A stretch of DNA of 64,000 bases, from NCBI RefSeq assembly GCF_036825535.1, contig NZ_CP098813.1:1178001-1242000 (forward strand). The letters run 5' to 3'. Source of the stretch: Parasalinivibrio latis (GTDB lineage: Bacteria > Pseudomonadota > Gammaproteobacteria > Enterobacterales > Vibrionaceae). Both the position numbers and the translations under genes were made by a program. Of this stretch, positions 7,487 to 16,139 are shown in pieces. The notes under the pieces were generated by a model. The model ran no database searches and was not told where the DNA came from. It worked only from the letters and a program-made list of their open reading frames with translations. Every line of letters begins with the position of its first letter. The first letter of the stretch is position 1.

Positions 7487-10084
7487 TCATGCGTTAATGC
7501 GCTGTTTTTCTTTATGCCCCTTTAAAAAAAGCAGAGCCTCATAAAATGTCGTTTCTTTTATCGGTTTTACAATGACATAGTTTGCACCGGCATTAAAGAA
7601 TGCATCCCGGGTTGCTTCCTGAGCATCTGCGGTGAATGCAAAAATGGGGGTATCCAGCTTTAACTCGTGACGGATTATCTTGGTGGTATCAATGCCGCCG
7701 AGATTGGGCATTTGGTTGTCCATTAAAATCAGGTCATATGATGACTTTGCAACCAGTTTAAGCGCCTGCAACCCGTCGGTAACCCACTGTACCTGGAGTC
7801 CGTACTTCTGGCAGAACGCCTGAGCGACCATTGCGTTGGTCCGGTTGTCTTCCACTAGTAGTACCGAGAGCGGCTCTTCAAACATCTGCAGTGTGTTCTT
7901 GGGTTTTGGCAGGATAGGAAGGCTTTCATCCTCTGCAACTTCGACTGGAAACTGGAAGCTGAAACGGCTGCCTTTGCCCGGCTCACTGGCGACATTAATG
8001 CTGCCGGAAAGGAGCTCCAGCAAGCTCTTTACAATTGCCAGTCCAAGTCCACTGCCTCCGTATTCACGGGTAGAGGTTGAATCAGCCTGGACGAAAGGTT
8101 GGAAAAGTTGCTTTTGTGATGCTTCAGAAATTCCGATTCCCGTGTCTTCAACCACCACATGCAATACGGGTTTTCCTGACTCCTGCTTTTTGATTGCTAC
8201 TTCGACAGAGATGTGTCCAAAGTGGGTGAATTTCACAGCATTGCTGAGAAGGTTAAACAGGATCTGTGTCAGGCGAGCTTTGTCAGAACGGATAGCAAGA
8301 CCTGCGGGCACATCGCTTTTCAGGACCAGGTCAATCCCCTTGGATTTGCAGACGGGATCATAAACATTAGAGACGGTACTGATGACATCTTTTAACACAA
8401 AGGTGGACACTTCAATTTTAAATTTACCCTGTTCGATACGGGAAAAATCCAAAACATCATTGAGAACGGAGAGCAGGTGTTCACCGCTTTGGTAGAGGAT
8501 ATCTACCAGTTCTTTTTCCCGTTCGCTTGTTACTGATGATTGCAGTAATTGAGTGATACCTAAAATGCCATTGAGTGGTGTGCGGATTTCATGGCTCATT
8601 TTAGCCAGGAAGTCAGCTTTGGCCTGTGCAGATGCTTCAGCAGAAAGTTGAGCTTTCCTGCTCTGTTTTTCTGCCTGGATCAATGAGGTGATGTCCTGAC
8701 CCTGTCCGATGATAGAGTGGACTTCACCGTTGACCTCCATAGGAGCCAGGTTCCAGCGGTATACCTTGTTGTTTAGCCGAAGGTTAATACCTCGCAATAC
8801 TTCACCATCCAGAATGCGGCGAAGGTAGGGGCGAATTCTTGTTTCGAATTCCTGGAATGCTTCCCCAGGCAAGACTTCATCAATGATCTCACTGGCACTT
8901 AGTGGCACGACATAGCCGAGATGTTTCTGAGCTGCCGGATTAATACGGGTGATTTGTTTTTGGTTATTCCAAACCACTATGGGTGAAATGGCGTAGTTGA
9001 ACAGATCTTCCAGATACTGTTCTTTTTCAACCAGTTCATTCAAGGTCAGCTTCAGTGTCTGCCCGATGTGGTCAAATTCAGTGATTTCGGAACCCTGGAA
9101 TGAGTTAATACGGGTCTTTGTTGTGGCTGAACGGGTGTATGTCATCAGAGACTGGAGCGCCTCAGTGACTTTTACTTTGGCAACCCGGCTAACCGTAACC
9201 GCAAGCAGCATGATAAGCAGTGCCGATACCAGCAAACCTGCGGCGAACTGCTTTTTGAGTATCTGAATCGTTTTATTGCTTTGGACGGAAATAATACTGA
9301 CCGGGCTTTTTACCCCGTCTATCACAAGCGGTGTTGTAATGGTCAGGTACCCCTTAATCGCTGTACCTGGGTCAGAAACGTGGGTAACGATATCCTGATA
9401 AAGAGGGTCGGTAATGTGAAGGCTTGAAGCGAGTATATGTCCGTCGTTCACCAGGACCACTGCATCGGTGTTACTCGCATTTTGCAGTGTTTTTGCAAAG
9501 GAAAAATTGCTGTTCAGCACCAAAGCAACATAGAGCTGGCCTTCTATCTGTCCGGTTTTGTTGATAATAATTGGCGTACGACGAACTAAAAGAGCCCGTT
9601 CTCCCATCTCGGTTTGGACGGTTTCAAACAACCAGTCATTTGAAAACGTACTTTCTTCAATCAGCCGGCGGAGGCGAGGTTCATCTATTCCGTGAAAGTA
9701 GGAGTTTCCGTCATGCCACAGCAAGTCCCTGCCCTTAGTGATAAACCGGAGATCTGGGCTGGAAATTGGATTTTGCTGTTCAAGCGTGAGGAAAAACTGA
9801 TCCAGACGGGCAGCTTGTTGTTCCTCTACGAAATGCTGTAATTGGTCGCTCGCAGTGTTTATGTTCTGCCTGTTTTGGATTGAAGCCAGTTTGTAGTTAA
9901 TCAGGTTCTGAATCAGGTGGGATGTTTGCTCCATGGAGCGATTGATTTCCTGATTGATGCCCGTAATACCGTACTGATAACTCTGGAGCATCACACCCAC
10001 AGTAATCAGGCTGAAGCTGAGGAAAAGCAGGCGAACTAACCAGTTCGCCAAAGATCGTTTTTTAAAGACTTGCTTATTCGTCAT
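7487..10084 (-). CDS. luxQ: AI-2 receptor hybrid histidine kinase/phosphatase LuxQ
   Basis: 865 aa, close to the usual LuxQ length. Two membrane helices (about 15-35 and 280-300) flank a periplasmic sensor region; then come a PAS-like region (about 355-470), a HisKA domain with H498 in KMSHEIRTPLNG, an ATPase domain (N-box NLLSNAVKF, G-boxes DTGIGIS and GGSGLGLAIV) and a receiver domain with phospho-acceptor D789 (LILMDNQMP). LuxQ works with periplasmic LuxP: without AI-2 it phosphorylates LuxU, with AI-2 it dephosphorylates it. It starts 9 bp after luxP on the same strand, the arrangement known in vibrios. Confidence 0.95.
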   Translation of the reverse strand: MTNKQVFKKRSLANWLVRLLFLSFSLITVGVMLQSYQYGITGINQEINRSMEQTSHLIQNLINYKLASIQNRQNINTASDQLQHFVEEQQAARLDQFFLTLEQQNPISSPDLRFITKGRDLLWHDGNSYFHGIDEPRLRRLIEESTFSNDWLFETVQTEMGERALLVRRTPIIINKTGQIEGQLYVALVLNSNFSFAKTLQNASNTDAVVLVNDGHILASSLHITDPLYQDIVTHVSDPGTAIKGYLTITTPLVIDGVKSPVSIISVQSNKTIQILKKQFAAGLLVSALLIMLLAVTVSRVAKVKVTEALQSLMTYTRSATTKTRINSFQGSEITEFDHIGQTLKLTLNELVEKEQYLEDLFNYAISPIVVWNNQKQITRINPAAQKHLGYVVPLSASEIIDEVLPGEAFQEFETRIRPYLRRILDGEVLRGINLRLNNKVYRWNLAPMEVNGEVHSIIGQGQDITSLIQAEKQSRKAQLSAEASAQAKADFLAKMSHEIRTPLNGILGITQLLQSSVTSEREKELVDILYQSGEHLLSVLNDVLDFSRIEQGKFKIEVSTFVLKDVISTVSNVYDPVCKSKGIDLVLKSDVPAGLAIRSDKARLTQILFNLLSNAVKFTHFGHISVEVAIKKQESGKPVLHVVVEDTGIGISEASQKQLFQPFVQADSTSTREYGGSGLGLAIVKSLLELLSGSINVASEPGKGSRFSFQFPVEVAEDESLPILPKPKNTLQMFEEPLSVLLVEDNRTNAMVAQAFCQKYGLQVQWVTDGLQALKLVAKSSYDLILMDNQMPNLGGIDTTKIIRHELKLDTPIFAFTADAQEATRDAFFNAGANYVIVKPIKETTFYEALLFLKGHKEKQRINA

Positions 10085-10093
10085 AGTTCACTT

Positions 10094-11221
10094 TCAGTTT
10101 GAGTACCGGAAAGCGTACTTCTTGAGCTTTGACAGACGTTCAGATGAGTCGTTTTTGGTCACGATTTCAAAATCCCCTGAAAAGACTGTTGGTACGGCTT
10201 TATGCTCCAGATCGAGCTTAATAGCTTCTGCCATAGCAATACCGGTATCATCGTTCATTCGCATCACAGTGACATCCAGTTCTTTCTTGGCAATGGCATC
10301 CAGCTCTGCACTGCCACCTCCCCAACCGTTAATCATCACTTTATCATTTTTAAACTTACTTATGGCATCCAAGGCACCAAAAGCGATGTCGGTGGAGCAT
10401 GCGTAGATGAAATCAAGGTTTTTATCGGCTTCCAGTGCGCTTACTGCAGCTTTGAAACCCGACGCTCTGTCAGCATCGGTATAGAACGCTGAAGACAGGT
10501 GGTATTTACTATCCTGTTGCATGCCCGCGATGAAGGTATCCCCGCGAGCAGTACTGATATAGCCCTGAGAAAAGTACAGTACTGCGTAACGTGCATCTTT
10601 TGGAAACTGTGCCTTGTAATAGTCAGCCAGTGCTTCAGTACCTTTAGCATGGTCAAAGCCGACGTAGAGGAATGGCTGGTTACCTTCCCACTCTTTAACC
10701 GGTGTCGTGATGTTTTGAAGGATAAGCTTGGTATCCGGATTGTTCAAAACATGTTGGATAAATTTGCGGTGCCTGGTGGTATCCAAAGTGAATATGAGAT
10801 AGTCAGATTTATCCTTCAATGCCTTGAAAAGAGAGGCACTTTGCTCCCGCATATCCCCATTTGGTTTAGTGAACACGCTGCTTATGGTGTATGGGATCCT
10901 GAGCTCTTTCATCCGGCGTTCAAATGCTTTGATATTGCGACGCCAATAATCTGAGATTTGTTCTCCGGGATAAACAACAGAGATTTTTACCGGGTCTATT
11001 TTTTGCGTTGCCAGTGGAACCGGGCTTGACCGAACAATCTGTTTCAGGTTTGCAGTCAGTTTTCGTTGCTCCGGGAATGCATTCAGGTACTCGTCATAAG
11101 ACCAGAAACCTGGAAGAGATACAGTCGCATTTGCTACTGAAAACAATGTACTCAATAAAATCAAAATAGTTGCGGATGAAATTGTGAGTACCAGATGAAA
11201 GTTTCTGATCGCTTTATTCAT
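10094..11221 (-). CDS. luxP: AI-2 binding periplasmic protein LuxP
   Basis: 375 aa from the ATG at 11221, preferred over the one at 11251 because it leaves a normal signal peptide (ending near SVANA) and has a GGA upstream. Every AI-2 contact I could place from Vibrio harveyi LuxP is present at a constant +11 offset: Q88, S90, W93, N170, R226, S276, T277, D278, W300 and R321. R226 and R321 are the arginines that neutralise the borate diester, so it should bind the boron form of AI-2. It partners with LuxQ encoded immediately downstream. Confidence 0.96.
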   Translation of the reverse strand: MNKAIRNFHLVLTISSATILILLSTLFSVANATVSLPGFWSYDEYLNAFPEQRKLTANLKQIVRSSPVPLATQKIDPVKISVVYPGEQISDYWRRNIKAFERRMKELRIPYTISSVFTKPNGDMREQSASLFKALKDKSDYLIFTLDTTRHRKFIQHVLNNPDTKLILQNITTPVKEWEGNQPFLYVGFDHAKGTEALADYYKAQFPKDARYAVLYFSQGYISTARGDTFIAGMQQDSKYHLSSAFYTDADRASGFKAAVSALEADKNLDFIYACSTDIAFGALDAISKFKNDKVMINGWGGGSAELDAIAKKELDVTVMRMNDDTGIAMAEAIKLDLEHKAVPTVFSGDFEIVTKNDSSERLSKLKKYAFRYSN

Positions 11222-11602
11222 ATGTATCCAGTTGCAAAAATGTTTATACATTCAATATAGAATAGCTAAACAATTTTTCCATGAGCGTTGGTTATAAGCT
11301 TTTGCTTTTATAAGCATTAATGAGCAATTCGTGGTGCCGAACAATTGGACATAAGAGCCGGAAGTCTGAAACCGAATGTCAGTTCAAACCTATCTTTATG
11401 ATAAAAAAGGAGTTTAAACAGGAAAGGCAAGAATCAGCTATTTCCTCTTCCGATTCAGTTCTTATAAATATGTCCCATATTTTATGAAAACATAATTTTC
11501 ACATATGGCCGTTTGTGTGATCGCGGGCACTAGCATACCATTGTTGGAACGGTGATCTAAATCACATTATTTCTTAACGTTTTATCTTTCCCGGATCCCC
11601 CC
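11222..11602. promoter_or_regulatory. Divergent promoter region luxP / efflux pair
   Basis: About 380 bp without a gene between divergent luxP and the efflux operon. Apart from the CRP-like site at 11551-11566 it is AT-rich with no long repeat. Promoters for both directions must lie here; I cannot assign -35/-10 boxes reliably. Confidence 0.5.
11551..11566. promoter_or_regulatory. CRP-like binding site
   Basis: GGTGA-TCTAAA-TCACA matches the CRP consensus TGTGA-N6-TCACA with one mismatch and is followed by ATT. It ends 36 bp before the ATG of the membrane-fusion protein gene, so it may control the efflux operon and possibly luxP. Confidence 0.55.
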
Positions 11603-12637
11603 ATGAGTACAAAGACCTCCTCGTCGTTGAAAAACGGCCTGTTACTTCTTGTGGTTATCGCAGTTCTGGGCGTATCCGCCTACTTCTATATCCGCCATCA
11701 GGAAAAGTACCCGAGCACAGATGATGCCTATATTCATGCAAATATTCTGTATGTTGCGCCTCAGATTAGCGGGCAGCTGACTTCGGTCACGGTAAGTGAT
11801 TACCAGGCAGTGGATAAAGGTGATGTTCTGGCGCGTATTGACCCAGCACCATACCGAGCCCGTCTGGACCAAGCCCAGGCTGCCTATGAGCTGGCCACGC
11901 AGGCTAACAAAGCCAGTGATGATGCCATTATTGCAGCCAGCGCGGATATTCGTTCAGCCATGGCGCAACTGGAAGATGTGCAGCAGAAATACCACCGTAC
12001 CATGACGCTGGTAAACAAAGGCATTATGCCTAAGCAAGCCGGTGATGACGCTAAAGCCCAGCTGGCTTCAGCCAAGAACAACCTTGATGCTTCCAGAGCC
12101 CGGATGTCTCAATTGGTCAAAGAGCAGGGAGCGAAGGGTACTGCTGCACCACAGGTTAAGCAGGCTGCTGCTGCGCTTTCTGAAGCTGCACTGAACCTGT
12201 CTTACACGGAAATCGTCGCCCCAGACAGTGGTGTGCTGGGCAAAGTGAATGTACGACCTGGAAGTGTGGTTGCTCCAGGCCAGTCATTGATGCCGCTGGT
12301 GGAATCAGACACTTTTTGGGTGCAGGCAAACTTCAAAGAAGACGATCTTGAGCACATCCGCTCTGGCATGCCTGCTGATGTTGTTCTGGATATGTACCCG
12401 GATACAACTTTCGTTGGGTATGTTGAAGCGATTTCTCCGGCAAGCGGTTCCTCTTTCTCTCTGCTGCCACCAGAAAATGCAACTGGCAACTGGGTTAAAG
12501 TGCCTCAGCGTTTCCCAGTGCGTATTGCCCTGAAGCAAAAAGAGGACGAACCACAACTGCGTGTTGGTGCCAGCTCTACTGTTGTGGTTGATACGGTTGC
12601 ACAACCGGCAGGTGATACGACAACCGGTTCCAAGTAA
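11603..12637 (+). CDS. HlyD/EmrA-family membrane fusion protein
   Basis: 344 aa periplasmic adaptor: one N-terminal membrane helix (about 11-28), a biotinyl-lipoyl-like half-motif (YVAPQISGQLTSVTVSDYQ), a coiled-coil hairpin (about 75-190) and the second half-motif with beta-barrel (IVAPDSGVLGKVNVRPGSVV). It links the inner-membrane pump encoded next to an outer-membrane channel. The stop TAA overlaps the next gene's ATG by one base, so the two are translationally coupled. The substrate is probably drugs, bile-like compounds or fatty acids by family analogy. Confidence 0.9.
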   Translation: MSTKTSSSLKNGLLLLVVIAVLGVSAYFYIRHQEKYPSTDDAYIHANILYVAPQISGQLTSVTVSDYQAVDKGDVLARIDPAPYRARLDQAQAAYELATQANKASDDAIIAASADIRSAMAQLEDVQQKYHRTMTLVNKGIMPKQAGDDAKAQLASAKNNLDASRARMSQLVKEQGAKGTAAPQVKQAAAALSEAALNLSYTEIVAPDSGVLGKVNVRPGSVVAPGQSLMPLVESDTFWVQANFKEDDLEHIRSGMPADVVLDMYPDTTFVGYVEAISPASGSSFSLLPPENATGNWVKVPQRFPVRIALKQKEDEPQLRVGASSTVVVDTVAQPAGDTTTGSK

Positions 12638-14148
12638 TGAATGAGAATACCAACCGTTTGATGGTCACGGTGGCGGTCATGTTGTCCGCCATCATGGTCC
12701 TTTTGGACATGACCATTGCCAATGTGTCGCTGCCACATATGATGGGGGCGCTGGGCGTGACTTCTGAGCAGGTCACCTGGGTTCTCACGTCTTACTCAAT
12801 GGCCGAAGCCATTTTTATCCCCCTTGCCAGCTACCTCTCCTTGAAATTTGGTACCCGAAACCTGCTGTTGGTTTCTGTGGCCGGTTTTATCGTGACGTCT
12901 GCTCTGTGCGGACAGGCCGATACCCTTACCGAGATGATTATCTTCCGGGTAATGCAGGGTGCATTTGGTGCATCCGTCATTCCGCTTTCCCAATCCATCA
13001 TGGTACAGATCTATCCGGCTGAAGAACGCGGCAAGGCTATGGCACTGTTCAGTGTGGGCGTACTGCTGGGACCTATTCTGGGCCCGACTGTTGGCGGTGT
13101 GATCACTGAACATATGGACTGGCGGTGGATTTTTTATGTCAACCTGCCTGTCGGTCTTCTTTGTCTCGCACTTCTGTATGCTTTTGTGAAGCTGGATGGG
13201 AGAGGTGAAACCAAACTCGACTGGCCGCTTGTTATTGGTATGACTATCGGTATCGGGCTTCTTCAGATGGTGCTTGAACGGGGTAATGAGAAAGGGTGGT
13301 TTGCCTCTGATTTTATCCTGTTTTCAGCCGTTATCAGTGCCGTAGCATGGGTGTTTTTCCTCTGGCGTTCGTTCAGGAGCAAAGGGGATATTGCGCCAAT
13401 GTGGTTACTAAAAGACCGCAACCTGTTCCTTTCATGCGTCATGATGAGTGGGTTTTCGATGGGTCTGTTCGGCATTACCCAGCTTCAACCTATGATGCTG
13501 GAGCAACTGTTGAACTACCCGGTTGATACCACCGGTTTTGTGATGGCACCGCGCGGCCTCACATCGGCAATTGTGCTTCTGGTCATGTCACGGTTTATGG
13601 ATCGTCTTGATGCCAGAAAACTGATTATGATAGGCCTGTTGCTGAACGGGGCCGGTACCTACCTGATGATGCAATATTCCATGGGCATCGACCTTTATTG
13701 GGTATTGTTGCCAAGTATTGTCCAGGGCGCAGGAATGGGATTGGTGTTTGCGCCACTCAGCCAACTCGCGTACGCGACGCTTCAACCGAGTCAGGCTGTC
13801 GGGGGGGCTGTGGTGTTTAACCTTTGCCGGACACTGGGTGGTTCGTTTGGTATTTCTATTGTGAACACCTACTTCAGCCAGATTCAGCAAAAAGAGTGGC
13901 ATAACCTTGGTGGGGCGGTTTCCTCTGATAACCCGATTCTCCAGCAAATGGCGCAGCAACACGGAACAGCAGTCACTGATCCGGGTTTTATTGCGCAAAT
14001 CACCAATCTGCTGCACCAGCAGTCAACCTTGCTGGCCTTTGTGTATACCTTTGGCTTTATCATGGTCTCTTTCCTGGTGATGATTCCTTTCCTGGCGCTA
14101 TTCAAAAAGCCGGTTAAGGGTGCCAAGCCTCCTGTTGGGGCGCACTAA
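12637..14148 (+). CDS. DHA2-family (EmrB/QacA) MFS efflux pump
   Basis: 503 aa proton-driven exporter with about 14 membrane helices. The antiporter motif C is visible (GVLLGPILGPTVGG) and motif A-like residues follow helix 2 (LASYLSLKFGTRN). EmrB-type pumps export hydrophobic toxic compounds through an EmrA-type adaptor and a TolC-like channel. The start overlaps the stop of the adaptor gene, and an intrinsic terminator follows. No regulator gene is adjacent, unlike many emr operons that carry a MarR-type repressor. Confidence 0.92.
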   Translation: MNENTNRLMVTVAVMLSAIMVLLDMTIANVSLPHMMGALGVTSEQVTWVLTSYSMAEAIFIPLASYLSLKFGTRNLLLVSVAGFIVTSALCGQADTLTEMIIFRVMQGAFGASVIPLSQSIMVQIYPAEERGKAMALFSVGVLLGPILGPTVGGVITEHMDWRWIFYVNLPVGLLCLALLYAFVKLDGRGETKLDWPLVIGMTIGIGLLQMVLERGNEKGWFASDFILFSAVISAVAWVFFLWRSFRSKGDIAPMWLLKDRNLFLSCVMMSGFSMGLFGITQLQPMMLEQLLNYPVDTTGFVMAPRGLTSAIVLLVMSRFMDRLDARKLIMIGLLLNGAGTYLMMQYSMGIDLYWVLLPSIVQGAGMGLVFAPLSQLAYATLQPSQAVGGAVVFNLCRTLGGSFGISIVNTYFSQIQQKEWHNLGGAVSSDNPILQQMAQQHGTAVTDPGFIAQITNLLHQQSTLLAFVYTFGFIMVSFLVMIPFLALFKKPVKGAKPPVGAH

Positions 14149-14163
14149 CCCTCGGCTGTTATG

Positions 14164-14188
14164 AAAGCTCCCGTCCGGGAGCTTTTTT
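14164..14188 (+). terminator. Intrinsic terminator of the efflux operon
   Basis: 9-bp stem (AAAGCTCCC / GGGAGCTTT), 4-nt loop and a T-run, 16 bp after the pump stop codon. Confidence 0.85.
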
Positions 14189-14358
14189 ATGCCTTCACGT
14201 TCTTATCACCCATGTCTCAGTTTTCACGATCTTTACTGATGGATAACATTTTCGCAACGAATCAATTGAACGATGTTCAATTATTGTGTTATATGGTTTA
14301 ACCAGTCAACAAAACGGCAGGTTCGTCGGTACAACCAGTGACAAACAGGGAGTGGTTT

Positions 14359-15201
14359 ATGGCAGCGAAAATAATAGGAATGATGGTTAGCCTGATGATG
14401 CTGACGTCATGCAGTGCAATGCTCTCGAACGATGGAGGCAAGAAGACAGTCTCGAGCAGCCTGATTACTTACCTGTACCCGGATGAATCTGACAGAGAGA
14501 CACTGTCGCCGCAAACGCCAACCCTGAAGCTTCCTGTCACAGTTGGTCTGGCATTTGTTCCATCCGGTGACAACTACGGACGGGCGATAAGCGGAAATAC
14601 ACAGCTGTCACTTTTGAACAACGTAAAGCAGTCCTTCCAGCAATATGACTTTATCGGCCGCATTGAACTGATTCCCAGTAATTACCTCAAGGATAAGGGT
14701 GGGTTTTCCAACCTTGAACAAGTTGCAAGGCTGTACGATGTTGATGTGATGGCGCTGGTGTCTTATGACCAGGTCTCTCAATCCTATGAGAACAATGCGG
14801 CACTGTTATATTGGACAATTGTGGGTCTGTACCTGATTCCAGGTAATGAAAACAGTGTTCAAACCTTTGTTGACACTGCTGTCTTTGACGTGAAAAGCAA
14901 GAAGATGCTTTTTCGGGCTCCGGGTATCAGCAAGTTGGAAAAGAGAACCACTGCCATTGGGATAAACGAAACGCTGTCAGAGAAATCCGTTGAAGGCTTT
15001 GAACTTGCAACCAAAGACATGATCATCAATTTGGACGCTGAACTTGGCCGATTTAAAGAACGTGTTAAAGAGGAAAAGGTTGCCAACGTGGAATTTCGCG
15101 AGGGCTACAGCGGAGGGGCAATCGGTATTCTTGGTTTTGTATTCTTGGGAGGGCTGTCTCTTCTGGGACGTTTTCGCCGGTCCAAACCAACACTCTTTTG
15201 A
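14359..15201 (+). CDS. Lipoprotein with GlyGly-CTERM tail (rhombotarget-type)
   Basis: 280 aa. I use the ATG at 14359, which has AGGGAG 6 nt upstream; the longer GTG frame at 14338 lacks a site. The N-terminus is a lipoprotein signal with lipobox LTSC (C18). The C-terminus carries Gly-Gly, a hydrophobic stretch and a basic end (YSGGAIGILGFVFLGG... then RFRR), the layout of GlyGly-CTERM proteins cut by rhombosortase. The overall sequence fits the rhombotarget lipoprotein family. Having both an N-terminal lipid anchor and a C-terminal sorting tail is unusual. Function unknown; surface display is an inference. Confidence 0.75.
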   Translation: MAAKIIGMMVSLMMLTSCSAMLSNDGGKKTVSSSLITYLYPDESDRETLSPQTPTLKLPVTVGLAFVPSGDNYGRAISGNTQLSLLNNVKQSFQQYDFIGRIELIPSNYLKDKGGFSNLEQVARLYDVDVMALVSYDQVSQSYENNAALLYWTIVGLYLIPGNENSVQTFVDTAVFDVKSKKMLFRAPGISKLEKRTTAIGINETLSEKSVEGFELATKDMIINLDAELGRFKERVKEEKVANVEFREGYSGGAIGILGFVFLGGLSLLGRFRRSKPTLF

Positions 15202-15219
15202 TGGATACCTTTTCCATTT

Positions 15220-15240
15220 GGCCCGATTCTTCGGGCCTTT
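15220..15240 (+). terminator. Intrinsic terminator after the lipoprotein gene
   Basis: 7-bp GC-rich stem (GGCCCGA / TCGGGCC) with a TTCT loop, followed by TTT. It lies 18 bp after the stop codon. Confidence 0.65.
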
Positions 15241-15363
15241 GGGGCAATAGAAGAGCCTGTAGCTTTGCCCAAATTCATTCTTTGTTATACTGGCTGAAAG
15301 GGTGTGTCAGACGCCGAGATTAGCAAGACTTTCTATTGTCATTCAGGGCAGATAACGATTGAA

Positions 15364-16077
15364 ATGATGCGTGACCTAAAACAACCAAAAGCGTCAAAGA
15401 AACCTTCCGTTGAAGGCATTTATACCCAGATTCTCCAAGCCATTTTTGAACGAAAGCTTTCCCCCGGATTGCGTCTGAAAGAAGAAGAACTGAGTGAGGT
15501 TTTTCAGGTAGGCAGGGCAACCATTCGTACTGTGCTCCAGCGTCTGGCGCTGGAAAAGCTGGTTAACCTTGTGCCAAACAGTGGGGCGTTTATTGCTGAA
15601 CCTTCCATCAGTGAATCGCGGGAAGTATTCGAGGCGCGAAGGTTAATAGAAAAAGAGCTGGTGCGAGCCTTAGCTGGGAATTTCAATGCTGACAAAAAAG
15701 CCCGGCTCCTTGCTCATGTAGAAAGGGAGCACGCTGCGGATGCAAAAGGTGAACATAGCCTTCGCATCCGGTTGAGTGGTGAATATCATTTGCTGATTGG
15801 TGAGCTGGCAGAAAAGCCGGTACTGACAGAGTTCCTGCGGGAGATTATTCCGCGTACGTCTTTGATCATTGCGTTGTATGAGCGTGTGTCCTACGAATCT
15901 GACGAGACGAACACACATTGCGATCACCAGGTTTTGATTGACGTTCTGGAAACTGGTGATGCAGACCGGGCAGAAGTGCTTATGCTTGACCACCTGCGCG
16001 CTATTGAAGACAAATTGAGCCTGGAACCTCCGACGGAAAAAGAAGTAGATTTGAGGCAGATTTTCAACAAAGGTTGA
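15364..16077 (+). CDS. GntR-family regulator, FCD type
   Basis: 237 aa from the ATG at 15364. A winged-helix DNA-binding domain (about 15-80, with LSEVFQVGRATIRTVLQRL) precedes an all-helical FCD ligand domain with the metal or ligand-binding His pattern (EYHLLIG, then CDHQVL). FCD regulators respond to small acids or ring-opening metabolites. It is convergent with two NCS1 permeases and a hydantoin-type racemase, and three palindromes of the type bound by this subfamily precede the racemase gene. Control of those genes is therefore likely but inferred. The start is uncertain: an upstream GTG at 15304 is in frame and neither has a strong ribosome site. Confidence 0.85.
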   Translation: MMRDLKQPKASKKPSVEGIYTQILQAIFERKLSPGLRLKEEELSEVFQVGRATIRTVLQRLALEKLVNLVPNSGAFIAEPSISESREVFEARRLIEKELVRALAGNFNADKKARLLAHVEREHAADAKGEHSLRIRLSGEYHLLIGELAEKPVLTEFLREIIPRTSLIIALYERVSYESDETNTHCDHQVLIDVLETGDADRAEVLMLDHLRAIEDKLSLEPPTEKEVDLRQIFNKG

Positions 16078-16098
16078 GTGGGTAGTTTGGGAATACAT

Positions 16099-16127
16099 AA
16101 TGGCGGGATTCAATCCCGCCATTTTTA
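16099..16127. terminator. Bidirectional terminator between GntR and permease genes
   Basis: AATGGCGGGA pairs with TCCCGCCATT and is flanked by T-rich sequence on the plus side. It sits between the convergent stops at 16077 and 16140. Confidence 0.8.
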
Positions 16128-16139
16128 CTTGCGCAGCAG

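Noticed and set aside
13588..14016. 142-aa antisense frame inside the efflux pump gene
   Set aside because: Shadow of the MFS gene, no ribosome site or recognisable domain.
15304..15363. GTG at 15304 as start of the GntR gene
   Set aside because: The extra 20 residues do not look like a GntR N-terminus and spacing to AAAGGG is only 2 nt.
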